Shown here: positions 8,040-15,468 of the stretch, one piece after another | Numbering within the stretch: position 1 is the first letter of the stretch | How the letters are laid out: every line of letters begins with the position of its first letter | Assembly: GCA_910579655.1 (NCBI GenBank) | Contig: CAJTVE010000030.1 | Span: 1 to 35,855, forward strand | DNA: 35,855 nucleotides | Source: an uncultured Allobaculum sp. | Lineage (GTDB): Bacteria; Bacillota_I; Bacilli_A; Erysipelotrichales; Erysipelotrichaceae | Direction: 5' to 3' | Notes under the pieces: generated by a model | Databases searched by the model: none | Told to the model about the DNA's origin: nothing | What the model saw: the letters and a program-made list of their open reading frames with translations, nothing else | Translations under genes and position numbers: made by a program

Positions 8040-9959
8040 ATGAACCCAATAGAAATTAAGGATCTCTATTCCTTTACCTTTTATGGCGGGCTGAAAACCA
8101 AAGGCAGAAATGTTGTCTTTGTCAAAGCCAAAGCCAATGAAGCCAATAACAATTACGAGTATGATCTGATGCTCTGTAAAGATGGAAAGATCACGCAGCT
8201 GACGGATCGCAAAAATGTATCGTCCTATACGTTTGAAGACAAGAAAACGTTATGGTTTACGCTGCCGCTCAAAGAGGATGAAAAGAAAACCGCCTTCTGG
8301 CGCCTGCCTTTAAAGGGTGGAGAAGCCATTGTGGCCGAAGTGATCGATCAGCCAGGCGTGCAGATTCTCGACTTCATCAATCCGGATCTGATGCTTCTCT
8401 CGATTGAACACGCACCAGAAGACAAACATCCACATGCCGAGGATTATGAAGTGCTGGCCGAATCGCCTTATTACATGAATGGTCAGGGCTTTATTGCCGG
8501 CAAACGGACCCATTACTACCTGTATGAGCGCAAGACAAAAGCGCTGTCGGATCCCATCACCAAAGATCTCAGACCCGATGTCTTTACCGTAAAAGATGGC
8601 AAAATCTACTTTGCGGCCAATGAAGAGAAAGGCGCAAAGCAGTCTTTCTTTTCCATGTCTTTATATGAATATGATCCAATCGCAAAAACCCGCACCCATC
8701 TGATCAATACCCATATGGATCTGTTCAACCTGGATGCGGATGAAAACAGACTCTTATTCTTTGCCAGTGACGGTAAGCAGATCGGCCTGAACTCCAATCC
8801 GAAACTGTATGCCTTCTCACTGGCTGACAAGAAGATCGATCTGATTGCGGACTGGCATGAATGCCTTGGCAACACAGTCGGCACCGATTGCGCCCTGCTT
8901 GGCGGCAATGCGACTTGCATGGATAAAAACCGTCTTTGCTTTACGAGCACCATTGTCGACCACAACAACCTCTTTGATGTCGATGGAAATGCACTCCACC
9001 AGATTCTCGAATGGCCGGGAACCATTCACAGCTTCGGTTTTGCCAAGGGCGTACTCTACTTTATCGGCGCTAGACCAGGTGAGCTGCAGGAGTTATATAA
9101 GATGGAAAATGGCGAAGTCAGCCAGGTTTCGGATTTCCATCCCGAACTCAAAGATAAATACATTGCCCAGGCTAAACCAATTTTCTATACCGGCAGCCAG
9201 AATTCCAGCCAGCTTGGCTGGGTGCTCTATCCAAAAGATTTTGATCCTGACAAGAAATACCCAGCTATTCTTGATATCCACGGCGGACCGAAAACGGTCT
9301 ATGGAACAATTTTTTACCACGAAATGCAGGTGTGGGCATCGCAGGGCTACTTCGTCTTCTTCTGCAATCCGTTTGGATCGGATGGACAGGGCAATGAGTA
9401 TGCTGACCTGCGCGGTAAATATGGAACCGATGATTATGAGGATTTGATGAAGTTTACCGATACCGTTCTTGGCCAGGTTCCACAGATTGATCCAAAACGG
9501 GTAGGCGTGACCGGGGGAAGCTATGGCGGATTCATGACCAACTGGATCATCACCCATACAGACCGCTTTAAAGCAGCGGCCAGCCAGCGCTCGATTTCCA
9601 ACTGGCTTTCTTTCTGGGGAACCAGCGACATCGGACCAGAATTTGTCGTTGACCAGCAGGCATGCGGTCTGGAAAATCCAGAAAAACTCTGGTGGCATTC
9701 CCCAATGCGGACCATTTCAACCGTGAAGACACCAACGTTATTCATCCACAGTGACGAAGACTACCGCTGCCCGATTGAGCAGGGCTATCAGATGCTCAAT
9801 GGTCTGATCCAGAATGGGGTAGATACCAAGATGGTGCTTTTCCATAAGGAAACGCATGAACTCTCACGTTCGGGCAAGCCGGTTCATCGAGAGCGCCGCC
9901 TCGAAGAGATCACCAACTGGATGGATACGTATTTAAAAGGAATAAAAAATGAAGCCTAA
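8040..9959 (+). CDS. S9-family prolyl oligopeptidase-type aminopeptidase
   Basis: This 639-residue cytoplasmic serine peptidase is of the acylaminoacyl-peptidase/dipeptidyl-peptidase type, probably trimming short peptides. The first 380 or so residues are beta-rich repeats like the gating propeller of the family. The C-terminal alpha/beta hydrolase domain has HGGPKTVYG (oxyanion region), nucleophile S494 in GGSYGGF, Asp in HSDEDYRCP (D574 most likely) and H606 in KETHELS. There is no signal peptide. The frame is open further upstream from a TTG, but AAAAGGAG nine bases before ATG 8040 fixes the start. Its end overlaps the IIA gene by 11 bases, so the two are one operon and probably coupled in translation. 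Confidence 0.92.
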   Translation: MNPIEIKDLYSFTFYGGLKTKGRNVVFVKAKANEANNNYEYDLMLCKDGKITQLTDRKNVSSYTFEDKKTLWFTLPLKEDEKKTAFWRLPLKGGEAIVAEVIDQPGVQILDFINPDLMLLSIEHAPEDKHPHAEDYEVLAESPYYMNGQGFIAGKRTHYYLYERKTKALSDPITKDLRPDVFTVKDGKIYFAANEEKGAKQSFFSMSLYEYDPIAKTRTHLINTHMDLFNLDADENRLLFFASDGKQIGLNSNPKLYAFSLADKKIDLIADWHECLGNTVGTDCALLGGNATCMDKNRLCFTSTIVDHNNLFDVDGNALHQILEWPGTIHSFGFAKGVLYFIGARPGELQELYKMENGEVSQVSDFHPELKDKYIAQAKPIFYTGSQNSSQLGWVLYPKDFDPDKKYPAILDIHGGPKTVYGTIFYHEMQVWASQGYFVFFCNPFGSDGQGNEYADLRGKYGTDDYEDLMKFTDTVLGQVPQIDPKRVGVTGGSYGGFMTNWIITHTDRFKAAASQRSISNWLSFWGTSDIGPEFVVDQQACGLENPEKLWWHSPMRTISTVKTPTLFIHSDEDYRCPIEQGYQMLNGLIQNGVDTKMVLFHKETHELSRSGKPVHRERRLEEITNWMDTYLKGIKNEA

Positions 9960-10440
9960 TTATAAAAGAAAGGAAAAACGCGGACTGGAAAAGCGGCTGA
10001 CCGCCTGTATCAACGGCAAACTGATGCCGCTGAGTGCGGTAGCCGATCCGGTATTCGCTTCCAAAATGTATGGAGAAGGGGTGGCGATCGTCCCGGAGGA
10101 TGATCTGATTGTCGCCCCCTGCAGTGCGACGGTGGCCATGGTTCCATACGGAAAACAATCCGTTGGCCTGGAAACCGAAAACGGCGATATGATTCTGATT
10201 CATGTCGGCTTTAATGCCGGAATGTATCGTGAGCGCGGATTTGAAACACTTGCTCTTGAAGGAACCCGCGTGCGAGCCGGAACCCCTCTCATTCGGATCA
10301 ATCGCAAGTATCTCGACAGTCTGAATGTCGATCAGACCGTGTGCATGGTGATTACCAATCTGCGCAGACCCGAGGATGTGCGTGTGCTCGATGGTGATCT
10401 TGTCAGCGCCGGCCGCACCCCGGTTCTCGAACGCAAATAA
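9949..10440 (+). CDS. PTS IIA(Glc)-like protein with His-to-Gln change
   Basis: This 163-residue free-standing protein matches the glucose-family IIA domain (Crr) along almost its whole length: ADPVFASKMYGEG, APCSATV, GDMILIHVGF, and the late VITN and GRTPVL strands. The phosphorylated histidine is kept (H85 in ILIHVGF). The second conserved active-site histidine, in the position of E. coli H75, is glutamine here (Q70 in YGKQSVG). In E. coli, as I recall the mutagenesis literature, Gln at this site still allows phosphorylation by HPr but blocks transfer to the sugar permease. A regulatory rather than transport role is therefore inferred. AAGGA about eight bases before the ATG supports the start inside the peptidase gene. 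No PTS IIB or IIC is nearby. Confidence 0.85.
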   Translation: MKPNYKRKEKRGLEKRLTACINGKLMPLSAVADPVFASKMYGEGVAIVPEDDLIVAPCSATVAMVPYGKQSVGLETENGDMILIHVGFNAGMYRERGFETLALEGTRVRAGTPLIRINRKYLDSLNVDQTVCMVITNLRRPEDVRVLDGDLVSAGRTPVLERK

Positions 10441-10816
10441 CCCGGATTTTCCTGCCGATCTGGGCAGAGGGAAACAGGCTGCGTCCAAGAAGTGATTGTG
10501 AAAATCTGTTGCAAATTTAACTTGCGTAAAGCCCTTTCAGAAAGCAGCCCGAAATCTTGCGCTTTTTCACACAAAACCAGTCATAGCCCATGGGAAGTGG
10601 CACCGTTGGTCAGATAATGAGCAATTGATGGGCAAAATCAAGAAATTTTAAACCTGCTGCCAGAAGCCAGGATCTTCCTGTACTTTCTGGCAGCTTTACT
10701 CTGTCCAAAAAGACTGTATAATCTGATCGGTATACAACCTGAAAACACTTGTTTTCCCTGCATTTTGCCAGGCACAAGCAGGAAGGGTTTGCTACGAGAG
10801 GAAGGGACAATCGCAT
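10441..10816. promoter_or_regulatory. murA upstream region with promoter
   Basis: There is no gene in these 376 bases. A good -10 box TATAAT (10717-10722) lies 16 bases after TTTACT (10695-10700), which overlaps the end of the strong inverted repeat at 10656-10694. A weak GCG...CGC stem followed by TTTTTC near 10555-10565 may end the peptidase-IIA transcript. Confidence 0.5.
10656..10694 (+). terminator. Perfect 10-bp inverted repeat before murA
   Basis: GCTGCCAGAA (10656-10665) pairs exactly with TTCTGGCAGC (10685-10694), and an inner AGGA/TCCT can also pair. It is followed only by TTTACT, so it is either a weak terminator for the upstream operon or a regulatory dyad abutting the murA promoter. 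Confidence 0.5.
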
Positions 10817-12097
10817 ATGGAAGAAGTCATTAAAATCAGAGGCGGAAAACGACTCAATGGAACAGTTACGATTTCCGGCAGTAAAAACTCAACGGTTGCT
10901 CTCATTCCCGCGGCCGCACTTGGCTCAGAAAAAGTGACAATCTACGGCGTACCGCAGATTTCTGATGTTGAAGCTTTAGTTGAACTTTTAGAAGAACTCG
11001 GCGTTCAGGTCACCAGACCGGATGCTGAGACATTGATTATCGATCCATCTACTATGGAGGACAGACCACTGGTGTCTGCGGCAGTGCAGAAACTGCGGGC
11101 CTCCTATTATTTCATGGGAGCGCTTCTTGGTAAGTACGGCCGGGCTCAAATTAAAAACCCGGGCGGCTGCCATCTTGGCCCGCGTCCGATCGATCTTCAC
11201 CTCAAAGGCTTCCAGGCACTTGGCGCAAGTGTGGATTATGCGGATGACTGCACTGTATTGGTGGCACCGCCTGAAGGATTGAAGGGAGCCCGGATCTTCC
11301 TGGATATTTCTTCGGTTGGTGCAACCATCAATATCATGATGGCGGCTGTATTTGCCAAAGGCCGCACAGTAATCGAAAATGCTGCCCGTGAACCGGAAAT
11401 CATCGATATTGCCACACTGCTCAACAAGATGGGCGCCCGCATTCACGGCATGGGAACCAGTACCCTGGTCATCGATGGGGTGGAGTCCTTGAAAGGATGC
11501 ATGCATGAAATCATTCCTGACCGGATTGAAGCGGCAACCTATATTCTGATCGGGGCAGCTATGGCCGATGATATGTGGATTCGCAACGTCATTCCCCAGC
11601 ACTTGGATGCAATTCTGTCCAAGCTGCGTGAAATCGGCGTGAACTACGATTTCACAGGGGATTCGGTTCATATTTATGGCAACGATCACTCGAAGCCATT
11701 CCGTCCAACAGACATTACCACCAAGCCATATCCAGGCTTTGCAACCGACGTGCAGCAGCCATTTACAACACTGCTGACCCGTTCGCGGGGAGTTTCTTCA
11801 GTGACCGAAGAAATCTACGTCGAACGTTTTAAACACTGCCCGGAACTGGAAAAAATGGGTGCAGATATTCTGGTGAAAATTCCATCCGCGTACATCACCG
11901 GTCCAACCTTGCTCCACGGTGCGAAAGTCACCGCAACCGATTTACGGTGTGGGGCCGCGCTGGTCATTGCCGGTCTGATGGCAGATGGTGAAACGGAAAT
12001 TCATGAAATTAAACATATCGACCGCGGTTACGACAAGCTTGATGCCAAGCTGCGTGCTTTAGGGGCGGATATTCGACGGGAATTTGTGGAAGACTGA
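10817..12097 (+). CDS. murA: UDP-N-acetylglucosamine 1-carboxyvinyltransferase
   Basis: This enzyme makes the first committed step of peptidoglycan synthesis, transferring enolpyruvate from PEP to UDP-GlcNAc in the cytoplasm. At 426 residues it is full length (family about 420-435). K23 lies in the substrate-binding GSKNS motif (GAKNA in most relatives), and the PEP- and fosfomycin-binding C118 lies in NPGGCHLGPRP. Later EPEI, PDRIEAAT and FATDVQQP motifs are also present. Bacillota often carry two paralogues (murA and murZ); this could be either. The start has AGGAAGGG about 10 bases upstream. It is monocistronic by its strong terminator, which begins inside the last codons. Confidence 0.95.
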   Translation: MEEVIKIRGGKRLNGTVTISGSKNSTVALIPAAALGSEKVTIYGVPQISDVEALVELLEELGVQVTRPDAETLIIDPSTMEDRPLVSAAVQKLRASYYFMGALLGKYGRAQIKNPGGCHLGPRPIDLHLKGFQALGASVDYADDCTVLVAPPEGLKGARIFLDISSVGATINIMMAAVFAKGRTVIENAAREPEIIDIATLLNKMGARIHGMGTSTLVIDGVESLKGCMHEIIPDRIEAATYILIGAAMADDMWIRNVIPQHLDAILSKLREIGVNYDFTGDSVHIYGNDHSKPFRPTDITTKPYPGFATDVQQPFTTLLTRSRGVSSVTEEIYVERFKHCPELEKMGADILVKIPSAYITGPTLLHGAKVTATDLRCGAALVIAGLMADGETEIHEIKHIDRGYDKLDAKLRALGADIRREFVED

Positions 12098-12112
12098 TTC
12101 CCGTCTTTTTTC
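12075..12112 (+). terminator. Terminator of murA, overlapping its stop codon
   Basis: GACGGGAAT (12075-12083) pairs perfectly with ATTCCCGTC (12097-12105) across a 13-base loop and is followed by TTTTTTC. The left arm is inside the coding sequence. Confidence 0.85.
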
Positions 12113-12368
12113 TTTTCTTCCCCCTTTTTCTTTCCAGTTTTCCTGGTGCCAAGCGCCGCAAAGGGCTGGGATAAAGCGGGTTGAGTCCGGCAGGTGAGAT
12201 GGAAGTAAATCGCCTGGAATGCTTCCTTTTTCAAAGTTAACGGCCTGTTTGCCAGGAAAGCAGGATTTTGATTTTGTATTCGGTTACAATCAGGATTGGA
12301 CTTATCCGGTATAGCCCGCCAGGGCATACACTCATCAATGAGAGGATAAGCTGAAAGGAAGGATGTAT

Positions 12369-13094
12369 ATGATCAAAGTCGCCATCCTTGAGCATGAAAA
12401 GGAAACGAAAGACATTGTCTTTTTGCTGGGAGGATACTTTTCCAGAATCGACTGGACGTTCCGGCATTTTTATAAAGCCAGCATGCTGGCCAGAGCGATG
12501 AAAGAGGAAGACTACCAGATTTTCTTCTTTGATGAAATGTTCCAGACTCCAAGACTGGAAAGTGTATTTGTCCACGACAATCCAGCCGCCCTGATTGTCT
12601 ATCTTTGCAAAGATCCGGCCCCCAAACAGGCAGCGGAAACGAGAAGACGGGTGCTCTATATTTCCAAAGCCAATCTTCGCCAGGATCTGACCAATATCTC
12701 GGATCTGATCAAAGCCCAGGCCAGCCAGAAGGAATGCTACTCGCTGGTTTATCAGGGCGTAAAAATCGATATTCCCATTGAAGATATTTACTATCTGGAA
12801 AAGATCGGCAAAAATGTGCATTTCCATACCCGGAAAGGGGAATTCCACCGCCGGCTCAATCTGGCTGATCTCGATGAAAGCTTTGCTAAGTATGGTTTTT
12901 TGCGCACGCATATTTCCTATCTGGTCAACGGGAAATACCTGACTGGAATTTATAAGGATGAAGTTGAACTGAACCACTCGATGAAAGTTCCACTTTCCAG
13001 AGCCCAGAAAAAGAAACTTGGCCTGAAAGTGCGCCGTTCGGATTCCTCAGAGCCGGAAACACCGTCAGCCAAAGAAGAAGATCTGGGCGAGTAA
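12369..13094 (+). CDS. Orphan LytTR-type regulator with atypical receiver
   Basis: This 241-residue protein has a C-terminal LytTR DNA-binding domain (about 120-225): YLEKIGKNVHFHTRKGEF, then FLRTHISYLVNGKYL and a late VPLSRAQKKKL. The N-terminal part folds like a response-regulator receiver but is degenerate: the acidic pocket reads EHE, an Asp (D55) sits at the usual phosphorylation site in IFFFDEMF, and the switch Thr/Ser and Lys motifs are not evident. No kinase gene is adjacent, so it may be controlled by expression level, by a distant kinase or by non-phosphorylation signals. AAGGAAGG six bases before ATG 12369 favours this start over ATG 12363. The last 20 residues are acidic and probably disordered. 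Confidence 0.85.
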   Translation: MIKVAILEHEKETKDIVFLLGGYFSRIDWTFRHFYKASMLARAMKEEDYQIFFFDEMFQTPRLESVFVHDNPAALIVYLCKDPAPKQAAETRRRVLYISKANLRQDLTNISDLIKAQASQKECYSLVYQGVKIDIPIEDIYYLEKIGKNVHFHTRKGEFHRRLNLADLDESFAKYGFLRTHISYLVNGKYLTGIYKDEVELNHSMKVPLSRAQKKKLGLKVRRSDSSEPETPSAKEEDLGE

Positions 13095-13214
13095 GAAGGA
13101 TTGAGCAGCTCAGATGAATGGAATGAACAAGAAGAATTCAGTGAACAAGGTCAGTGAAAAAGAAATCGAAATGAAAAAGCAGAAAGCCTGGAAACCAGCG
13201 CTTTGTGTCGACAA

Positions 13215-13237
13215 GGCACCTTCGGGTGTCTTTTTTT
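13215..13237 (+). terminator. Terminator downstream of the orphan LytTR gene
   Basis: GGCACC (13215-13220), a TTCG tetraloop and GGTGTC (13225-13230) form a six-base stem with one G-U pair, followed by seven Ts. It is 120 bases after the stop; the stretch between has no accepted gene. Confidence 0.85.
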
Positions 13238-13290
13238 CTGGAGATTCATCTGGCCAGATTCTTACCGCAAGAGCAGACCAAATCTAGTTG

Positions 13291-13318
13291 CGAAAAGAAA
13301 AAGCAGCCTGGCGGCTGC
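13291..13318 (-). terminator. Minus-strand terminator after the 71-aa membrane protein
   Basis: GCAGCC (13303-13308), loop TGGC and GGCTGC (13313-13318) form a perfect stem. Read on the minus strand it is followed by TTTTTCTTTT. It begins four bases past the stop codon at 13322, which argues that the short gene there is real. Confidence 0.85.
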
Positions 13319-13321
13319 GGG

Positions 13322-13537
13322 TTACTGGTTGGAAGGGGTGTCCAGACTGGTCTGTTCTGGAGCGTTTGAATCCGGGGTGAGGGGCTGCTTTGATTTGGCC
13401 TGTTTGGCAAAGCCTAAACAAAGAAAGCAGCACGCCAAAGGGAAGAAAACCATGTCCCTGAAAATAAAGCAGGAGACCAGAAATAAAACTGTTGTTACAT
13501 AGCAGGCATGATAGTCTTTAAGATCTTTGAATTTCAT
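13322..13537 (-). CDS. Small membrane protein of unknown function
   Basis: This 71-residue frame has a short charged start, two hydrophobic segments (about 11-24 and 29-44, rich in Cys, Phe and Leu) separated by FRD, then a basic AKQAKSK stretch and a polar Pro/Ser/Thr/Asn tail. That is the make-up of a two-pass or hairpin membrane protein with a cytoplasmic tail. I do not recognise a family. The ribosome site (AAAGGA, about 13 bases before the ATG) is poorly spaced, so the start is uncertain. The main support is a clean minus-strand terminator immediately behind the stop codon. It lies downstream of the phosphatase gene on the same strand (131-base gap) and could be cotranscribed with it. 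Confidence 0.5.
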   Translation of the reverse strand: MKFKDLKDYHACYVTTVLFLVSCFIFRDMVFFPLACCFLCLGFAKQAKSKQPLTPDSNAPEQTSLDTPSNQ

Positions 13538-13668
13538 CGTGAATGTCGATTCCTTTTCTCTTTTTCTGAAGTATTCTTTCTGTCAGTCTATCAGGCGAAG
13601 AGACCGCTTCCAATAGAGAAAGGCGATTTCACACAGAAAGCCAAAATGATCACCGTGGATTTAAAGTA

Positions 13669-14124
13669 TCAGAAAGATGGTTGGCCAGAAATCTCATCAA
13701 GACGTTCCTGGCAACCCTGGACAATGTCCTGATATGCCTGCTCAAAGTCACCGCTATACCAGGGATCAAAAATGCTGGAACCATCTTTCTTTAACATTTC
13801 AATTTTATGATCCGGATCGCCGCGGACAATGCGTCCCATCAGGCGGCGGTTCGAGTCGTCCATAATATAGATGTGATCAAAGTGATCGTAGTCGGCCCGC
13901 GTCATTTGTCTTGCTCGATGTTCTCCAAATGGGATGCCTTTTTCCGTCAGCTTTCTTCTGGCGGGCGGATACATGCAGTTGCCGGTTTCTTCGCTGGAGA
14001 CGGCAGCACTGTCAATTTCAAACTGAGTATCGAGATGGTGTCTGTGGACCAGATCCTGAAAGATCCATTGGGCCATGACAGAACGGCAGATGTTGCCATG
14101 GCAGACAAATAAGATTTTTTCCAT
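13669..14124 (-). CDS. Low-molecular-weight protein tyrosine phosphatase
   Basis: This 151-residue cytoplasmic phosphatase is of the arsenate reductase-like LMW-PTP fold. The N-terminal P-loop CHGNICRS has the nucleophile C8 and phosphate-binding R14 in the CX5R signature. The general acid is D120 in the late DPWYSGDFE motif. Length is normal (about 150). Bacterial members act on phosphotyrosine in kinases of polysaccharide synthesis or in stress responses; the substrate here is unknown, and no tyrosine kinase or capsule gene is nearby. AGAGGAG nine bases before the ATG supports the start. Confidence 0.95.
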   Translation of the reverse strand: MEKILFVCHGNICRSVMAQWIFQDLVHRHHLDTQFEIDSAAVSSEETGNCMYPPARRKLTEKGIPFGEHRARQMTRADYDHFDHIYIMDDSNRRLMGRIVRGDPDHKIEMLKKDGSSIFDPWYSGDFEQAYQDIVQGCQERLDEISGQPSF

Positions 14125-14679
14125 GTTTGAATTCTCCTCTGTTTTATTTTTGTGTTTCTGTTTTGTGTTTGGACTTCATTTTTTGAATTGTTTTTGTTTT
14201 GCCTTTCGCTTTTAGGCGCTGCACTTAATCTTCATTTTAACCACAACCATTATTCTGTAAAAATGAATAAGTCTCATGGAGTGCAGGAGTTTCAGGGATA
14301 AAGAAATTTTTGCGTGGCTCTTTGTTTCTTTTAAGGCTGGAGGATCGCCGTGGCTTTTTAAAAGCCAGAAAGGACTTGGATGAGCGCATGAGACTTCCGG
14401 ATCGCTTTTTTAAAGATCCTTGTGGGCAAAGAGAAAATAATTCGTACATTTAAGAGTAAAAATCACATAATTTCTGACAGAGTTTGTTACTGTTAGAGAG
14501 AGGATTTTAAAGGCTTCGAAGCGCAATAAAGCCGGATTTTTCGTGGTTTCCGCTTCTTTTTGATCCCGCTTACATTCGCTCTCTGAACTTCGAAAAGGGG
14601 CCTGCGGGAATGAATCGATTCTATGATATGATTTAGAAGAATGCAGTTTTAGACTGATTGAGAGAAAGAGGAACATTTT
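14125..14679. other. Non-coding stretch between the phosphatase and the HAD operon
   Basis: In 555 bases I see no gene with a ribosome site or family resemblance; the minus-strand frames at 14237-14449 and 14410-14676 are low-complexity and rejected. The region holds divergent promoters for the phosphatase (minus) and the HAD-cda-glmM group (plus). TATGAT near 14623-14634 is a possible -10 for the plus operon, without a convincing -35. Confidence 0.35.
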
Positions 14680-15453
14680 ATGAAGCTACTTGCTACAGAT
14701 TATGATGGGACTTTGAAGTTTGGAAACTCAGTCCTTGAGGAAGATATCGAAGCGATTCGACACTGGCGCGAACTGGGGAACATTTTTGCGATTGTGACCG
14801 GACGCTCGAAAGAGTCGATCACTCGTGAACTGGACGAATTCCAGATCCCTGTCGACTACTATGTAACCAATAACGGCGGAATGGTCTTTGATGCCCAGAG
14901 CAACACGCTGCTCGAAACCAGTCTGGACAACATCACGGCAATCGATTTGATGTATGCCAGTCATGAAGACCCGGATATCGTCTCCTATATGGTCAACGAC
15001 GGCATCAACCGTCACAAAGTCGTGATCCATCCAAACCTGGAGGACCATCGCTATCCTCATATCCAGCCAACCTGGACCGAAGAAGAAATCATGGATTCCG
15101 GCCGTTTTGCGCAGATCGTATTCTCGTGTACAACTCCGGAAGCAGCACTGAGCCTTGCGGAGAAAATTAACCAGTACTTTGGTTCAACTGTAACCGCATT
15201 TGCCAACAACTTTGTTGTGGATGTTGTACCCAAAGGCGTTTCCAAGGCCACCGGCCTTGACTTTGTCGAAGCCTATGCCGATATCGACGATTCGGATACT
15301 TACTCCATGGGGGATTCGCACAATGACATTCCAATGCTTGAATCCAATGAGAATTCAGCAGCGCATTCCCTGGCGCCTGAAGAAGTGACGGTCGTCTCCG
15401 CACACAGCTTCCCTAGTGTGCATGACTATATCGAATTTGCGCTCGAACAATAA
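14680..15453 (+). CDS. Cof-type HAD phosphatase in the cdaA operon
   Basis: This 257-residue member of the haloacid dehalogenase superfamily (Cof/sugar-phosphatase-like, cap type C2) has motif I DYDGTL (nucleophile D7, acid D9), motif II T in VTGRS and motif IV GDSHNDIPML with metal-binding Asp; the Lys of motif III is in PKGVSKATGL. Relatives dephosphorylate sugar phosphates, flavin precursors or other small phosphomonoesters, and the substrate cannot be read here. AGAGGA lies about eight bases before the ATG. It is followed after 15 bases by cdaA, so it is probably the first gene of that operon, an unusual addition to the standard cdaA-cdaR-glmM set. Confidence 0.9.
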   Translation: MKLLATDYDGTLKFGNSVLEEDIEAIRHWRELGNIFAIVTGRSKESITRELDEFQIPVDYYVTNNGGMVFDAQSNTLLETSLDNITAIDLMYASHEDPDIVSYMVNDGINRHKVVIHPNLEDHRYPHIQPTWTEEEIMDSGRFAQIVFSCTTPEAALSLAEKINQYFGSTVTAFANNFVVDVVPKGVSKATGLDFVEAYADIDDSDTYSMGDSHNDIPMLESNENSAAHSLAPEEVTVVSAHSFPSVHDYIEFALEQ

Positions 15454-15468
15454 GAAAGAAGGGATCGG

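Noticed and set aside
7675..8049. Overlapping frames on both strands before the peptidase
   Set aside because: No ribosome sites or family resemblance, and they span the 17-base duplication.
13114..13287. 57-codon plus frame after the orphan LytTR gene
   Set aside because: It starts after an AAGGAT-like site but runs straight through the rho-independent terminator at 13215-13237.
14237..14676. Two minus-strand frames between the phosphatase and HAD genes
   Set aside because: Start signals are missing and composition is atypical (Ser/Lys/Arg-rich without domains).
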